From JADHUC01 sp964617665 (lineage in GTDB: Bacteria > Planctomycetota > Planctomycetia > Pirellulales > Pirellulaceae), in the NCBI GenBank assembly GCA_964617665.1, contig CAZUAH010000041.1, positions 1 to 46,062 of the forward strand: a DNA stretch of 46,062 nucleotides, read 5' to 3'. The notes under the pieces were generated by a model that saw nothing but the letters and a program-made list of their open reading frames with translations, was not told where the DNA came from and did no database searches. Position numbers and translations under genes: made by a program. Of this stretch, positions 1-9,053 are shown piece by piece (positions within the stretch are counted from its first letter, which is position 1; each line of letters opens with the position of its first letter).

Positions 1-90
1 CCCTGGGATTCGCTGCTGAAGGAGTTATTCGACTATGTCTGTCCAGTTGTCGTTGCGATGGTTCATGGAGCCCCATTCGCAGGCAAATAG
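1..90 (+). CDS. possible C-terminal end of an upstream gene (partial)
   Basis: Frame 1 is open from the window edge to a TAG at 88-90 and reads as about 29 plausible residues, with a WDSLLKELFDY stretch followed by hydrophobic residues. This could be the tail of a gene starting outside the window. It is too short to assign and could be chance. Confidence 0.3.
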   Translation, partial: PWDSLLKELFDYVCPVVVAMVHGAPFAGK

Positions 91-250
91 AACGACGAAG
101 TAACTGGATGTTTCTTACAAAGGAAAACTTGCGTGATGCGGACTCCTTGTTTCTGTAAGGATCGTGCAGCTCGCACGTCATCTCGTCAGTGGCATCGCAA
201 ATCGACAGCGGTGAATTGACCGATTTTCCTTTGCTGAGGAGTCTTTCGTT
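91..250 (+). other. gene-free leader of the ars-type cluster
   Basis: No convincing gene is seen here. A purine-rich ribosome binding site (GAGGAG, about 235-240) precedes the ATG at 251. A TTGACC at 216-221 has no matching -10 element at the usual distance, so no promoter is called. Confidence 0.4.
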
Positions 251-982
251 ATGCGACAACACATTCGACCGATGCTCTCTGTCTTCACAACAGCTAGCTT
301 GTTGGCTGTGATTTCGATTCCGGCGTACGCACAGAGCGGTAGCCGTGGCTATCCATCGAGCGGTTCTAGCCGTCGGGCAACGTCGCCGGCGGGATCGGGG
401 CTACGCACACAAGCCAAAACACCAGTGGCCCTGGGAGGCCATTGCCCCGTGAGCCTGAAGACCATGAACAAATGGGTGAAGGGCACGCCGTCCAGTAACT
501 CCGTCTTCGATGGTCACACTTACTACTTCGCCAACCAACAGGGCAAGCAGATGTTCGACAACGAGCCCGCGAAGTACGTCCCAGTGCTGGGCGGGGACTG
601 CGCGGTTAGTTACGCGAAGATGGGCAAGCGCGTGCCTGGGAACATTCGCCACGCCGCGTGGCATGGGGGACGACTTTTCACATTCGCCAACGCAGAAGGC
701 AAGAAGATGTTCCTTGCGGATCCGAGAGCTTACGACAACGCGGATGTTGCGTATGGCGGCAAGTGCATCGTCTGCAGCGTGAACATGAGGCAAACGGTGA
801 CGGGCAAGCCCGAGTTTACTGTGCTCCGGAAGGGGCTTCGATACCAGTTTCCATCAGCCGGTCCCCGTGACGAATTCCTGGCAAATCCAGAGAAATACGC
901 GGTTGCTACCAACGCTACCCCGGCTTCATCGAGTGGCTCCAGTAGCCGGCACTCAGCAAGCTCTGGATCCAGTACTCGGTGA
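251..982 (+). CDS. secreted protein with three YHS-like repeats
   Basis: A 243-residue protein with a cleavable-looking signal peptide (residues 1-27, ending AYAQ) and a Ser/Gly/Arg-rich linker. Three tandem units of about 50 residues follow (roughly 61-110, 113-163 and 168-218). Each has a GG-x-C-x-V core, a central Met/Val-Gly stretch, an aromatic YxF or FxF strand and an xF...P..Y ending, which resembles the YHS domain. Cysteines fall at 65, 117, 172 and 175. YHS domains are short metal-associated modules found in metal transporters and secreted proteins. The C-terminus is low-complexity Ser-rich. It lies 50 bases upstream of the DUF547 gene and may be the first gene of the arsenic-type operon. 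A role in metal or metalloid binding outside the membrane is inferred, not shown. Confidence 0.75.
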   Translation: MRQHIRPMLSVFTTASLLAVISIPAYAQSGSRGYPSSGSSRRATSPAGSGLRTQAKTPVALGGHCPVSLKTMNKWVKGTPSSNSVFDGHTYYFANQQGKQMFDNEPAKYVPVLGGDCAVSYAKMGKRVPGNIRHAAWHGGRLFTFANAEGKKMFLADPRAYDNADVAYGGKCIVCSVNMRQTVTGKPEFTVLRKGLRYQFPSAGPRDEFLANPEKYAVATNATPASSSGSSSRHSASSGSSTR

Positions 983-1032
983 ACGAGGCGATTCATTTTC
1001 GGTTAACAATCTCATCGGAAGGGACGTGTAAC

Positions 1033-1908
1033 ATGCGAAAAATCATCTTTATAGCGGCCGTGTTCTTGTTCATCGTGGGATGCGGCTTCTTCTTCATTCA
1101 CCATGCGTCGGACGTTGTCGTCGTTGACAGCCAATTGAGAGCTCAGGACGCTCCATCGCCACGGCGCGTTTCCATGGACCAGGTAGACCACTCCGCATGG
1201 GATCGTCTGCTCAAGAAGTACGTGGATGACGATGGGATGGTCGATTACAAATCATGGAAGAGTTCGCCACGTGATACCGCCGCGTTGAAGAGCTACTTGG
1301 CCACACTAAGCCGTGCGGACACACGCGTGGATGCACCAAGAGCGGCGAAACTGACGTTCTGGATCAATGCCTACAATGCGTTGACCGTGCACGGACTCTT
1401 GAAGGTCTACCCGACGACCAGCATCCGAAAGCACACGGCGGTCGCCTTCGGCTACAACATCTGGAAGGATCTTCTTCTACCGGTAGGCGAAAAGAAGTAC
1501 TCGCTGGACGACATCGAGCACGAGATTCTGCGGAAGCTGGACGAGCCTCGCATCCATTTCGCCATCGTCTGCGGGTCGGTCGGCTGTCCGCGGCTCCGCA
1601 ACGAGGCTTACACGCCGGCCGCGCTGGAATCGCAACTTGCTGACAACGCGCAAGACTTCTTCTCGCGGAGCCGCAACCTGAAGGTTGATTCCGAACGGCG
1701 CGTCCTTCACGTCTCCTCGATTCTCGATTGGTTCGGTGAGGACTTTGGCGACACGCCCCAGGAAGGCTTGGCGGAATTGGCCGAGTATATGCCCGAAGAT
1801 GCAGCCGAAATCGCCCGACAAAAAGGTCTCTCGATTCGCTACCTTGATTACGACTGGAATCTGAACAAACAGGAAATCCAGAGTGGCGAAAAGGACAAAC
1901 AAGAATGA
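1033..1908 (+). CDS. DUF547 family membrane-anchored protein
   Basis: The ATG at 1033 is chosen because a GGAAGGGACG ribosome binding site sits just upstream; an in-frame GTG at 979 would overlap the previous gene and lacks a signal-like start. The product is 291 residues. It has an N-terminal hydrophobic anchor with an IVGC sequence that loosely resembles a lipobox (Cys17). The DUF547 core follows, with LTFWINAYNALT, an IWKD region, SLDDIEHEILR, IHFAIVCGSVGCPRLRNEAY and a late DW-FxxDF segment. The biochemical function of DUF547 is not established; the Cys/Asn-rich core suggests an enzymatic fold. The stop codon overlaps the next start (ATGA), so it is probably translationally coupled to arsM and acts in the same pathway. 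Confidence 0.85.
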   Translation: MRKIIFIAAVFLFIVGCGFFFIHHASDVVVVDSQLRAQDAPSPRRVSMDQVDHSAWDRLLKKYVDDDGMVDYKSWKSSPRDTAALKSYLATLSRADTRVDAPRAAKLTFWINAYNALTVHGLLKVYPTTSIRKHTAVAFGYNIWKDLLLPVGEKKYSLDDIEHEILRKLDEPRIHFAIVCGSVGCPRLRNEAYTPAALESQLADNAQDFFSRSRNLKVDSERRVLHVSSILDWFGEDFGDTPQEGLAELAEYMPEDAAEIARQKGLSIRYLDYDWNLNKQEIQSGEKDKQE

Positions 1909-3083
1909 TCGAAGTAACCACTGCCTCGAACCGAAATGGACGTGAGGCTTTTGTCCGACAGCGTTATTCTGCTGCGGCTCGAGCGAAGGAGGACGCGCTG
2001 TGTTGCCCCGTTAGCTACTCGCGAGAGTATCTTGACGTGATTCCGGAGGAGATTCTAGAGCGGGACTATGGCTGCGGCGATCCGACGCCCTGCGTTCGAA
2101 GCGGCGACACGGTATTGGATTTGGGCTCGGGTGGCGGGAAAGCCTGCTATATCCTGTCTCAGGTTGTCGGTCCGAAGGGCCAAGTGATTGGCGTCGACTG
2201 CAACCGCGAGATGCTTACGCTCGCGCGGCAATATCGCGATCAAGTGGCCGACCAACTCGGTCACAGCAACGTCGACTTTCGCTGTGGCCTGATTCAGGAT
2301 CTGGCCCTTGATCTGGAATTGCTTGCCAGTGAGGCAGCCGGTCTGAAACTCGGTGATCCACAGGATTGGCTCGCGCTCAGGCAGTTGGAGCAGCGTTTGC
2401 GTCACGAACAGCCGATGGTCGCCGATGATAGCGTCGACTGCGTGGTATCAAACTGCGTACTAAACCTGGTCCGCCCGGAGGACCGTCGGCAACTGTTCGG
2501 GGAGATCTTTCGAGTTCTACGTCTGGGCGGTCGAGTGGCCGTCAGCGACATCGTTTCGGACGAAGACGTGCCCGAGCACTTGCAGGACGATCCGGAACTG
2601 TGGTCGGGTTGCGTATCGGGCGCGTTTCGCGAAGATCGCTTCCTGAAAGCACTCGAAGATGCCGGTTTCTACGGAAGCCAAATCGCCGCCCGCCAGCCCG
2701 AACCGTGGCGAACGGTCGAGGGGATCGAGTTTCGCTCGATGACGGTGGTCGCCAGGAAAGGGAAACAAGGGCCGTGCCTGGAACGCAACCAGGCCGTTAT
2801 CTACCGCGGTCCGTTCAAGACGGTTGAAGACGACGACGATCACGTCTACTATCGAGGCGAACGGATGGCCGTATGCGACAAGACATTTCGCCTTCTTCAG
2901 AAAGAACCGTACGCCGGGCGGTTTGAATTCATCGAGCCACGCGATGCGGTTCCACTGGAGATGGCATCCAGGTTCGACTGCAGCCGCCCCAAACACCGGG
3001 ATCCACGGGAAACGAAGGGGCAAGAATACGATGTCACGACGGAATCGGTAGGCGTTTGCATGGATGGTGGGAACTGCTGCTGA
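1905..3083 (+). CDS. arsM: ArsM-type arsenite S-adenosylmethionine methyltransferase with C-terminal extension
   Basis: A 392-residue class I methyltransferase. Motif I is LDLGSGGGKACY (about 71-82) and the acidic loop is GVDCN (about 96-100). The three cysteines diagnostic of arsenite methyltransferases are present: Cys57 in YGCGDP, Cys184 in SNCVLNL and Cys236 in SGCVSGAF. An additional CC pair is at 33-34. An insert at about 130-175 between the SAM core and the second Cys matches what I recall of ArsM proteins found next to ArsS. After about residue 290 comes a roughly 100-residue extension ending in a Cys-rich CMDGGNCC tail. The family transfers methyl groups from SAM to As(III). The start overlaps the DUF547 stop by four bases. 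The pairing with arsS suggests methylated arsenic is an intermediate toward an arsenosugar rather than only a volatile end product. Confidence 0.88.
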   Translation: MIEVTTASNRNGREAFVRQRYSAAARAKEDALCCPVSYSREYLDVIPEEILERDYGCGDPTPCVRSGDTVLDLGSGGGKACYILSQVVGPKGQVIGVDCNREMLTLARQYRDQVADQLGHSNVDFRCGLIQDLALDLELLASEAAGLKLGDPQDWLALRQLEQRLRHEQPMVADDSVDCVVSNCVLNLVRPEDRRQLFGEIFRVLRLGGRVAVSDIVSDEDVPEHLQDDPELWSGCVSGAFREDRFLKALEDAGFYGSQIAARQPEPWRTVEGIEFRSMTVVARKGKQGPCLERNQAVIYRGPFKTVEDDDDHVYYRGERMAVCDKTFRLLQKEPYAGRFEFIEPRDAVPLEMASRFDCSRPKHRDPRETKGQEYDVTTESVGVCMDGGNCC

Positions 3084-3102
3084 CGCCAACCGACAACCGC
3101 AT

Positions 3103-3170
3103 CATGATTTTGCCCACAAATGGTTTTGCCTCTTCTGTTTCGGGCAGAATCATTTGTGGGCAAAATGATG
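3103..3170. repeat. long imperfect palindrome between arsM and arsS
   Basis: The left arm 3103-3122 and right arm 3151-3170 are 20-base inverted copies with one mismatch. The 28-base interior can partly continue the pairing (TTTTGCC against GGGCAGAA) around a CTTCTGTTT loop. No T-run follows, so it is not a classical intrinsic terminator. It could be a dispersed REP/MITE-like element or an mRNA structure between the two genes. Confidence 0.8.
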
Positions 3171-3207
3171 AGGAATTTACTCGTAGCGAGTTCTGGAACG
3201 CAAACAC

Positions 3208-4248
3208 ATGACCACGCTTACGTTGCTCAGAGAAGGCAGCCGACTTGCCGATCCATCCAACCAGTTGACGGTACTCCAGCCGGGCCCGGCTCACAAGCCT
3301 TTCGAGGACTCGTTGGCCGAGTGCGGGCTGTCTCCGCTGCGTGCGTTGGGCATCGAAGTGCTCCAAGTCAATGTTGGCAGACTGTGCAACATGACGTGCG
3401 CGCACTGTCATGTCGATGCCGGCCCGGATCGGCGCGAAATCATGACTCGCGAAACGGCCGAGGCGTGTATCCGGGCACTGGCGCAGACCGACATCCCCAC
3501 GCTCGACCTCACCGGCGGCGCGCCCGAGATGAATCCCAACTTCCGCTGGATCGTCCAGGAGGCGAGCCGCCTGAGACGCCACGTGATCGACCGCTGCAAC
3601 CTGACGATTCTCCGGACACCGGGCTATACGGATCTCCCTGAGTTTCTTGCAGAGCACCATGTTGAGATCGTCGCATCGCTTCCGTGCTACCTGGAAGAAA
3701 ACGTCGACGCCCAACGCGGCAGCCACGCATTTGAAAGGTCTATCGAAGTACTGCGTCGGCTCAATGCGATCGGCTACGGGCACCCAGGTTCAGGTTTGGA
3801 GCTGACACTGGTCTACAACCCCATCGGTCCTACCCTGCCTCCGCCCCAGGCCTCACTGGAAGAAGACTATAGGCGAGAGTTAACGGAAAGATACGACACC
3901 TGTTTCACACGATTGATCACGATCACCAACATGCCCATCAACCGCTTCCTGGACTACCTCCTGAAAACCGGAAAGTACGACGAGTACATGGAGAAGTTGA
4001 TCGGCGCGTACAACCCGGCCGCCGGAGCGGGAGTCATGTGCCGAACCACGCTCTCGGTGGACTGGGAGGGCCGGCTGTACGATTGCGACTTCAACCAGAT
4101 GCTCGGGCTTTCCGTCGGCGACGGATTGCCACAGAACATACGCAAATTCGACGCCAAATCGCTGGCCGACCGATTGATCGTCACCGGCCAACACTGCTAC
4201 GGGTGCACAGCAGGGGCCGGATCAGGGTGCCGAGGGGCAATTGTGTGA
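3208..4248 (+). CDS. arsS: ArsS-type radical SAM enzyme (arsenosugar biosynthesis, radical SAM/Cys-rich)
   Basis: A 346-residue radical SAM protein with the 4Fe-4S motif CNMTCAHC (Cys60, Cys64, Cys67), followed by a Gly-rich LTGGAPEMNP strand that contacts SAM. The C-terminal half has a Cys-containing DUF3641/SPASM-like region: MCRTTLSVDWEG, YDCDFNQ, and CYGC...GCRG at 330-342. The order and length fit the TIGR04167 ArsS family, which is proposed to add a 5'-deoxyadenosyl group to dimethylarsenite. Cys is used at the C-terminal sites where some relatives are thought to use selenocysteine. It lies 124 bases after arsM, separated by a palindrome, and its stop overlaps the GTG start of the glycosyltransferase. 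The ATG at 3208 has only a weak ribosome binding site. Confidence 0.88.
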   Translation: MTTLTLLREGSRLADPSNQLTVLQPGPAHKPFEDSLAECGLSPLRALGIEVLQVNVGRLCNMTCAHCHVDAGPDRREIMTRETAEACIRALAQTDIPTLDLTGGAPEMNPNFRWIVQEASRLRRHVIDRCNLTILRTPGYTDLPEFLAEHHVEIVASLPCYLEENVDAQRGSHAFERSIEVLRRLNAIGYGHPGSGLELTLVYNPIGPTLPPPQASLEEDYRRELTERYDTCFTRLITITNMPINRFLDYLLKTGKYDEYMEKLIGAYNPAAGAGVMCRTTLSVDWEGRLYDCDFNQMLGLSVGDGLPQNIRKFDAKSLADRLIVTGQHCYGCTAGAGSGCRGAIV

Positions 4249-5039
4249 CCACAACAACGCGTGATTCGCTCGGGCCAAGTGTGCCTGGAACAACTGGTCG
4301 GCCAAAAGGAATTGCGGGCCAGGACCGTGCGAAGTGCCATCTCGATTCCTCCTCTGTTTCAACGATCTCTATCATCATTCCGACTCTTAACGAGGCGGAC
4401 TACCTACCGCGCACCTTGAATAGTCTGCGCGGCGTGGAGAACATCGAGACGATCATCGTCGATGGCGGGAGCAGCGACGGTACGTCGGGAATCGCGCAGC
4501 GTGAAGACTGCCATGTCCTTCGCACAACACCGGGCCGGGCCAAGCAGCTGAATATGGGTGCGCAGTCCGCCAGCGGTTCAGTCCTTTTGTTTCTTCACGC
4601 AGATACTCGACTCCCTCCGGATTTCGATTCGATCGCGCGTGCGACGCTCGATGAACCCGGAGTCGCGGGTGGTGCCTTTCGTCTACGGATCGATGCGCCC
4701 GGACGATCTCTTCGGATCGTCGAGTGGGCCGTTGGTGTTCGATCGCGTTTCTTTCAGATGCCCTACGGCGATCAGGGTCTTTACGTAAGGAAAGAGGTAT
4801 TCCATGAATTAGGTGGCTTTCCCGAGCTTCCCATCATGGACGATTTCGAGTTCGTCAGGCGGCTTCACCGCCGGGGCAAGATTCGGATCGCATCCGCTGC
4901 TGTTCTCACGTCCGGCCGCCGATGGCAGCAGTTGGGCCCATGGCGGACGACCTGGGTCAACCAGAAGATCATCTTAGGCTACCACCTCGGAATTCCGCCC
5001 ACCCGGCTGGCCGCGTGGTATCACGGTGCTCTCGAATGA
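4245..5039 (+). CDS. family 2 glycosyltransferase, TIGR04283 type
   Basis: The GTG start at 4245 is chosen because it overlaps the arsS stop (GTGA), implying translational coupling; the recognisable domain starts about 36 residues later. The GT2 Rossmann core reads SIIIPTLNEADYLPRTLNSL, then VDGGSSDGT, FLHADTRLP (the DxD metal-binding equivalent), GGAFRLRID, GDQGLYVRKEVF and FPELPIMDDFEFVRRL. There are no transmembrane segments. This matches the family named as a glycosyltransferase associated with the same radical SAM group. It probably transfers a sugar in a late step of arsenosugar formation; acceptor and donor cannot be read from sequence. The first 36 residues look unstructured and could reflect a later true start. 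Confidence 0.83.
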   Translation: MTTTTRDSLGPSVPGTTGRPKGIAGQDRAKCHLDSSSVSTISIIIPTLNEADYLPRTLNSLRGVENIETIIVDGGSSDGTSGIAQREDCHVLRTTPGRAKQLNMGAQSASGSVLLFLHADTRLPPDFDSIARATLDEPGVAGGAFRLRIDAPGRSLRIVEWAVGVRSRFFQMPYGDQGLYVRKEVFHELGGFPELPIMDDFEFVRRLHRRGKIRIASAAVLTSGRRWQQLGPWRTTWVNQKIILGYHLGIPPTRLAAWYHGALE

Positions 5040-5084
5040 CCGCGATTGCGCAAATAGGACGAACCACTCCAGGAAGAGACACGC

Positions 5085-8000
5085 TTAAGTTTCGTAACCC
5101 AGATTCGGCGATAGCCACTTCTCGGTCTCCTCGACGGCCATGCCCTTTCGCCGCGCGTAGTCTTCGGTTTGGTCTTTCGTGATGCGGTCCACCGAGAAAT
5201 AGCGTGCTTTGGGATGGGCAAAGTACAGGCCGCAGACGCTAGCTGTCGGCAGCATGGCAAAGGAATCTGTCAGCGAGACTCCGGTGTTTTCTTCGGCGCG
5301 GAGTAGATCGAACAGAATGTGTTTCTCCGTATGGTCGGGCTGCGAGGGGTAGCCGGGGGCTGGGCGGATGCCGCGGTATTTCTCTTTGATCAGATCGTCG
5401 TTGTCAAAACGCTCGTCGGTGCCGTATCCCCAGTCGATGCGCGCTTGCCGGTGCAGGTATTCCGCAAATGCTTCGGCCAGTCGATCGGCCAGGGCTTTCA
5501 CCATGATCGAACGGTAGTCGTCGTGTTCGGCGTGGAACCGATCACACAGATCATCTACTCCGATGCCCGTCGTAACGACGAATGCACCTATGTAGTCCTC
5601 GCGACCTGAATCCGAAGGTGCCACGTAGTCGGCCAAGGCGCGGAAGTGGTCCTGGCCCTTCCGTTCCCATTGCTGACGTAATGTGTGGAAGCGAGTCAAT
5701 TCCGCTTGTCGATCCTCGTCGGCAAACAGGACGACGTCGTCGCCATCGGACGCGGCTGGCCAGAATCCGTACACGCCTTTTGCCGTTAGCCATTTGTTCC
5801 GAATGATGTCCTCCAGCAGCCCTTGTGCATTGTCGAACAATTCGCGTGCGGCCGGCCCCTGCGATTCGTCCTGTAGGATCGCGGGATACTTGCCCTTCAA
5901 TTCCCAGGTCGAGAAAAATGGCGACCAGTCGATGTTGCCCGTGAGGTCCGCCAACGCAACATCGTCCAAGACGCGGCTTCCTGTGAATGCCGGCCTGTCG
6001 ATCTGAACGTCCGACCAATCCGTGCGAAACCGCCGCCGGCAGGCCTCCTCATAAGACACAAGCTTGATCTGCCGCCTCTGGAAGGATGCTACGAGTTGCT
6101 CTTGCAACTTCTTGTTTTCGTCGACGATGTCAGGTCTCCGCTCCGGATTGTTCAGACGGTCGACGACTCCTACGCTGCGCGATGCATCTGGCACGTGAAT
6201 TGTTGGTTGGCTATAGGGCGGCGCGATCTTCACTGCCGTGTGTTTGGCGCTGGTCGTGGCTCCGCCGATCAATAACGGTTGCTTGAATCCGCGTCGCTCC
6301 AGCTCTCTAGCGACGTGGACCATCTCGTCCAGGCTAGGTGTGATCAGACCGGACAGCCCGATGAAATCGGCTTTCTTCTCGATCGCCGTCTCTAGAATCC
6401 GCTCGGCCGAAACCATCACGCCCAAGTCGATGATTTCGTAGTTGTTGCAGCCTAGCACGACGCCCACGATGTTCTTGCCGATGTCATGCACGTCGCCCTT
6501 GACGGTGGCTATGACGATCCTGCCGCGAGGCTCGTGTCTTTCCAGCCCAGCGTCGCGTTTTTCCCGATCCATGAATGGCTGCAGATAAGCGACGGCCTTC
6601 TTCATTACGCGAGCCGATTTGACCACCTGTGGCAGGAACATCTTACCGGCACCGAACAAATCGCCAACCTTGCTCATGCCATCCATCAGAGGACCTTCGA
6701 TGATCTCAAGGCATTGCTGACAGGCTTGCCGGGCCTCCTCCACGTCCTGCTCGATGAACTTGTCGATGCCCTTGACCAACGAGTGAGCTAGTCGCTCGGC
6801 GACCGGCGTCTCACGCCAAGACAGGTCTTCCTGCCGCCCTCTCTTGCCTTGTGGCTTCAGATTCTCGGCAAACGTCACTAAACGTTCGGTTGCATCGGGC
6901 CGGCGGTTCAGCAGCACGTCTTCCACGCGTTCCAGCAGGTCCTTGGGGATCTCTTCATAGACCTCCAGTTGCCCGGCGTTGACAATTGCCATGTCCAGCC
7001 CCGCGCGAATGGCGTGGTATAAAAACGCAGCGTGCATCGCTTCGCGGACGACATTGTTTCCACGAAACGAAAACGACAGGTTGCTCACGCCGCCCGAGAC
7101 TTTCGCGCCAGGGCACTCTTGTTTGATCAGCCCCGCGGCTTCGATGAAATTTCGGCCATAGTCGTCGTGCTCCTCGATGCCCGTCGCGACGGCAAGGATG
7201 TTGGGATCGAAGATGATGTCGTCCGGCGCGAAGCCGGCTCGTTCGGTAAGCAGACGATAGGCTCGTTTGCAGATCCGCACTTTATCGTCGATTTCCGTGG
7301 CCTGGCCCTGTTCGTCGAAGGCCATCACTACCACGGTGCTTCCGTAGCGACGAACCAGGCGCGCCCGCCGCAGAAATTCGTCTTCGCCGTCCTTCAGGCT
7401 GATGGAATTGACGATCCCTTTCCCTTGCAGACATTTCAGACCAGCCTCCAGCACAGACCATTTCGAACTGTCGACCATGAACGGCACTTTGCTGATGTCC
7501 GGTTCTGCCGCGATCAGGTTCAAGAATCGCGTCATGGCGGCTTCGCCGTCTAGCAAGTCGGCGTCCATATTCACGTCGATCACGCTGGCGCCGCCTTGGA
7601 CTTGCTGTCGGGCTACATCGACCGCTTCCTCGTACGCCTCCTCTCGGATCAGTCGTGCAAACTTTAGCGATCCCGTTACGTTGGTTCTTTCGCCGATCAT
7701 CAAGAAGTTGCTGTCCGGCCGGATCGTCAGCGCCTCTTGGCCACTCAGTCGCGTTAGCTTTTCGACAGTAGTTGGACGCCGTGGCGGTGCGTCACGGACC
7801 ATCTCGGCGAACGCGCGGATATGCTCGGGTGTCGTGCCGCAACAGCCACCAACGATATTCAGCCATCCGTTGGCGACGAACTCGCCCAGCGATTCAGTCA
7901 TCTGCTCCGGTGTCTGGTCGTAACCGCCGAACTCGTTAGGCAACCCCGCGTTAGGATGACAGCTGACGTAAACCGGCGCGATCTGGGACAGCTCCTCGAC

Positions 8001-8786
8001 GTACGGTCGCATTCCCTCGGGACCCAGCGCACAGTTGATCCCGACGCTCAACAGATCGAAGTGAGAAATGGAGTTCCAAAATGCCTCGATCGTCTGCCCC
8101 GACAGTGTACGGCCGCTAGCATCGGTCATGGTGACCGACACCATGACCGGCAGGCGCACGTTGTTCTCGGTAAAGAACTTGTCGATGGCAAACAGGCAGG
8201 CTTTCAGATTCAACGTGTCAAATGTCGTTTCCGGAAACAGAAGATCGACACCACCCTCGACCAACGCCGCAACCTGTTCGTGGTATGACGAGACCAAGTC
8301 GTCGAACGTTACGGCGCGGAATCCGGGATCTTCGACATTCGGTGAAATGGAAGCCGTCTTGCTGGTCGGGCCAATCGAGCCGGCGACAAATCGTGGGCGG
8401 GGCGGGCCAGCCGCATCTGCTTGTTCCACTGCCCGTCGAGCACAGTCGGCAGCGGCCAAGTTGATTTCGCGTGTCAGATGTGCCAAGTCGAAATCGGCGA
8501 GCGCGATCGGAGTGGAGCCGAAGGTGTTCGTCTCGATGATATCCGCACCGGCCTCCAGGTACTGGCGGTGAATGTCGACAACAGCGTCAGGCTGCGTTAG
8601 GCAGAGGATGTCAACCAGGTTTTTCAGTGTCTTGTGGTGATCGGCGAATCGCTGACCCCGCACTGCGGCTTCGTCCAATCCCAACACTTGGACCATGGTG
8701 CCCATGCCACCATCCAGTACGAGGATTCTCCGCTGGAGAGCCGTTTCGATTTCGTGTTTCGTGTCCGATTCTTCTGCAGTTTCCAT
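5085..8786 (-). CDS. metH: cobalamin-dependent methionine synthase
   Basis: A 1233-residue protein, close to the family's usual length of about 1230, with all four modules. The homocysteine-binding barrel (1-330) carries zinc ligands Cys252, Cys315 and Cys316 (GGCCGT). The methyltetrahydrofolate barrel starts near 355 (FLMIGERTNVTGS). The cap and B12-binding module (about 655-900) has DVHDIGKNIVG with the lower axial ligand His767. The C-terminal SAM-dependent reactivation domain contains RPAPGYPSQPDHTEK. It transfers a methyl group from methyl-THF through cobalamin to homocysteine. It is convergent with the glycosyltransferase gene (45-base gap). It may supply the SAM cycle that ArsM draws on, but that link is only inferred. 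No cobalamin or SAM riboswitch was recognised in the 270-base leader. Confidence 0.97.
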   Translation of the reverse strand: METAEESDTKHEIETALQRRILVLDGGMGTMVQVLGLDEAAVRGQRFADHHKTLKNLVDILCLTQPDAVVDIHRQYLEAGADIIETNTFGSTPIALADFDLAHLTREINLAAADCARRAVEQADAAGPPRPRFVAGSIGPTSKTASISPNVEDPGFRAVTFDDLVSSYHEQVAALVEGGVDLLFPETTFDTLNLKACLFAIDKFFTENNVRLPVMVSVTMTDASGRTLSGQTIEAFWNSISHFDLLSVGINCALGPEGMRPYVEELSQIAPVYVSCHPNAGLPNEFGGYDQTPEQMTESLGEFVANGWLNIVGGCCGTTPEHIRAFAEMVRDAPPRRPTTVEKLTRLSGQEALTIRPDSNFLMIGERTNVTGSLKFARLIREEAYEEAVDVARQQVQGGASVIDVNMDADLLDGEAAMTRFLNLIAAEPDISKVPFMVDSSKWSVLEAGLKCLQGKGIVNSISLKDGEDEFLRRARLVRRYGSTVVVMAFDEQGQATEIDDKVRICKRAYRLLTERAGFAPDDIIFDPNILAVATGIEEHDDYGRNFIEAAGLIKQECPGAKVSGGVSNLSFSFRGNNVVREAMHAAFLYHAIRAGLDMAIVNAGQLEVYEEIPKDLLERVEDVLLNRRPDATERLVTFAENLKPQGKRGRQEDLSWRETPVAERLAHSLVKGIDKFIEQDVEEARQACQQCLEIIEGPLMDGMSKVGDLFGAGKMFLPQVVKSARVMKKAVAYLQPFMDREKRDAGLERHEPRGRIVIATVKGDVHDIGKNIVGVVLGCNNYEIIDLGVMVSAERILETAIEKKADFIGLSGLITPSLDEMVHVARELERRGFKQPLLIGGATTSAKHTAVKIAPPYSQPTIHVPDASRSVGVVDRLNNPERRPDIVDENKKLQEQLVASFQRRQIKLVSYEEACRRRFRTDWSDVQIDRPAFTGSRVLDDVALADLTGNIDWSPFFSTWELKGKYPAILQDESQGPAARELFDNAQGLLEDIIRNKWLTAKGVYGFWPAASDGDDVVLFADEDRQAELTRFHTLRQQWERKGQDHFRALADYVAPSDSGREDYIGAFVVTTGIGVDDLCDRFHAEHDDYRSIMVKALADRLAEAFAEYLHRQARIDWGYGTDERFDNDDLIKEKYRGIRPAPGYPSQPDHTEKHILFDLLRAEENTGVSLTDSFAMLPTASVCGLYFAHPKARYFSVDRITKDQTEDYARRKGMAVEETEKWLSPNLGYET

Positions 8787-8979
8787 CCGAAGCCCAATCT
8801 GGACAAGGAGTTACGTAGGATTGGTTCAGTTGGGCCGGCCGGCTTCCCTACGGACGACCACAGAACACCGACAACGCATTCTTCCACACCGCATCCATTC
8901 CACCTAGCGGCCCTACACTAACTGTTCGGAAAAGTCCGCGTAAGACTCAAGACCGTCACAAACGATACCGATAAAGGGT

Positions 8980-8997
8980 GACGAAGATCACTTCGTC
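8980..8997. repeat. small inverted repeat between metH and the 9054 gene
   Basis: GACGAAG and CTTCGTC are separated by ATCA. The seven-pair stem lies in the divergent intergenic region between metH and the next gene. It could be an operator or simply chance; no T-run follows on either strand. Confidence 0.4.
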
Positions 8998-9053
8998 TAG
9001 CGCCACTCGTGTTACGTGCGCGCGCCAAATATCAGCTCAAATGGACGCCAATC

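Noticed and set aside
3081..4248. Stop TGA codons of arsM and arsS as possible selenocysteine codons
   Set aside because: Related families can contain selenocysteine, but both genes end naturally at these codons, reading through gives no conserved sequence, and the usual sites are already Cys.
8787..9053. Possible cobalamin or SAM riboswitch upstream of metH
   Set aside because: A GGGAAG string occurs on the minus strand, but no B12-box (GCCACTG-like) or SAM-I core was found. An Infernal search would settle it.
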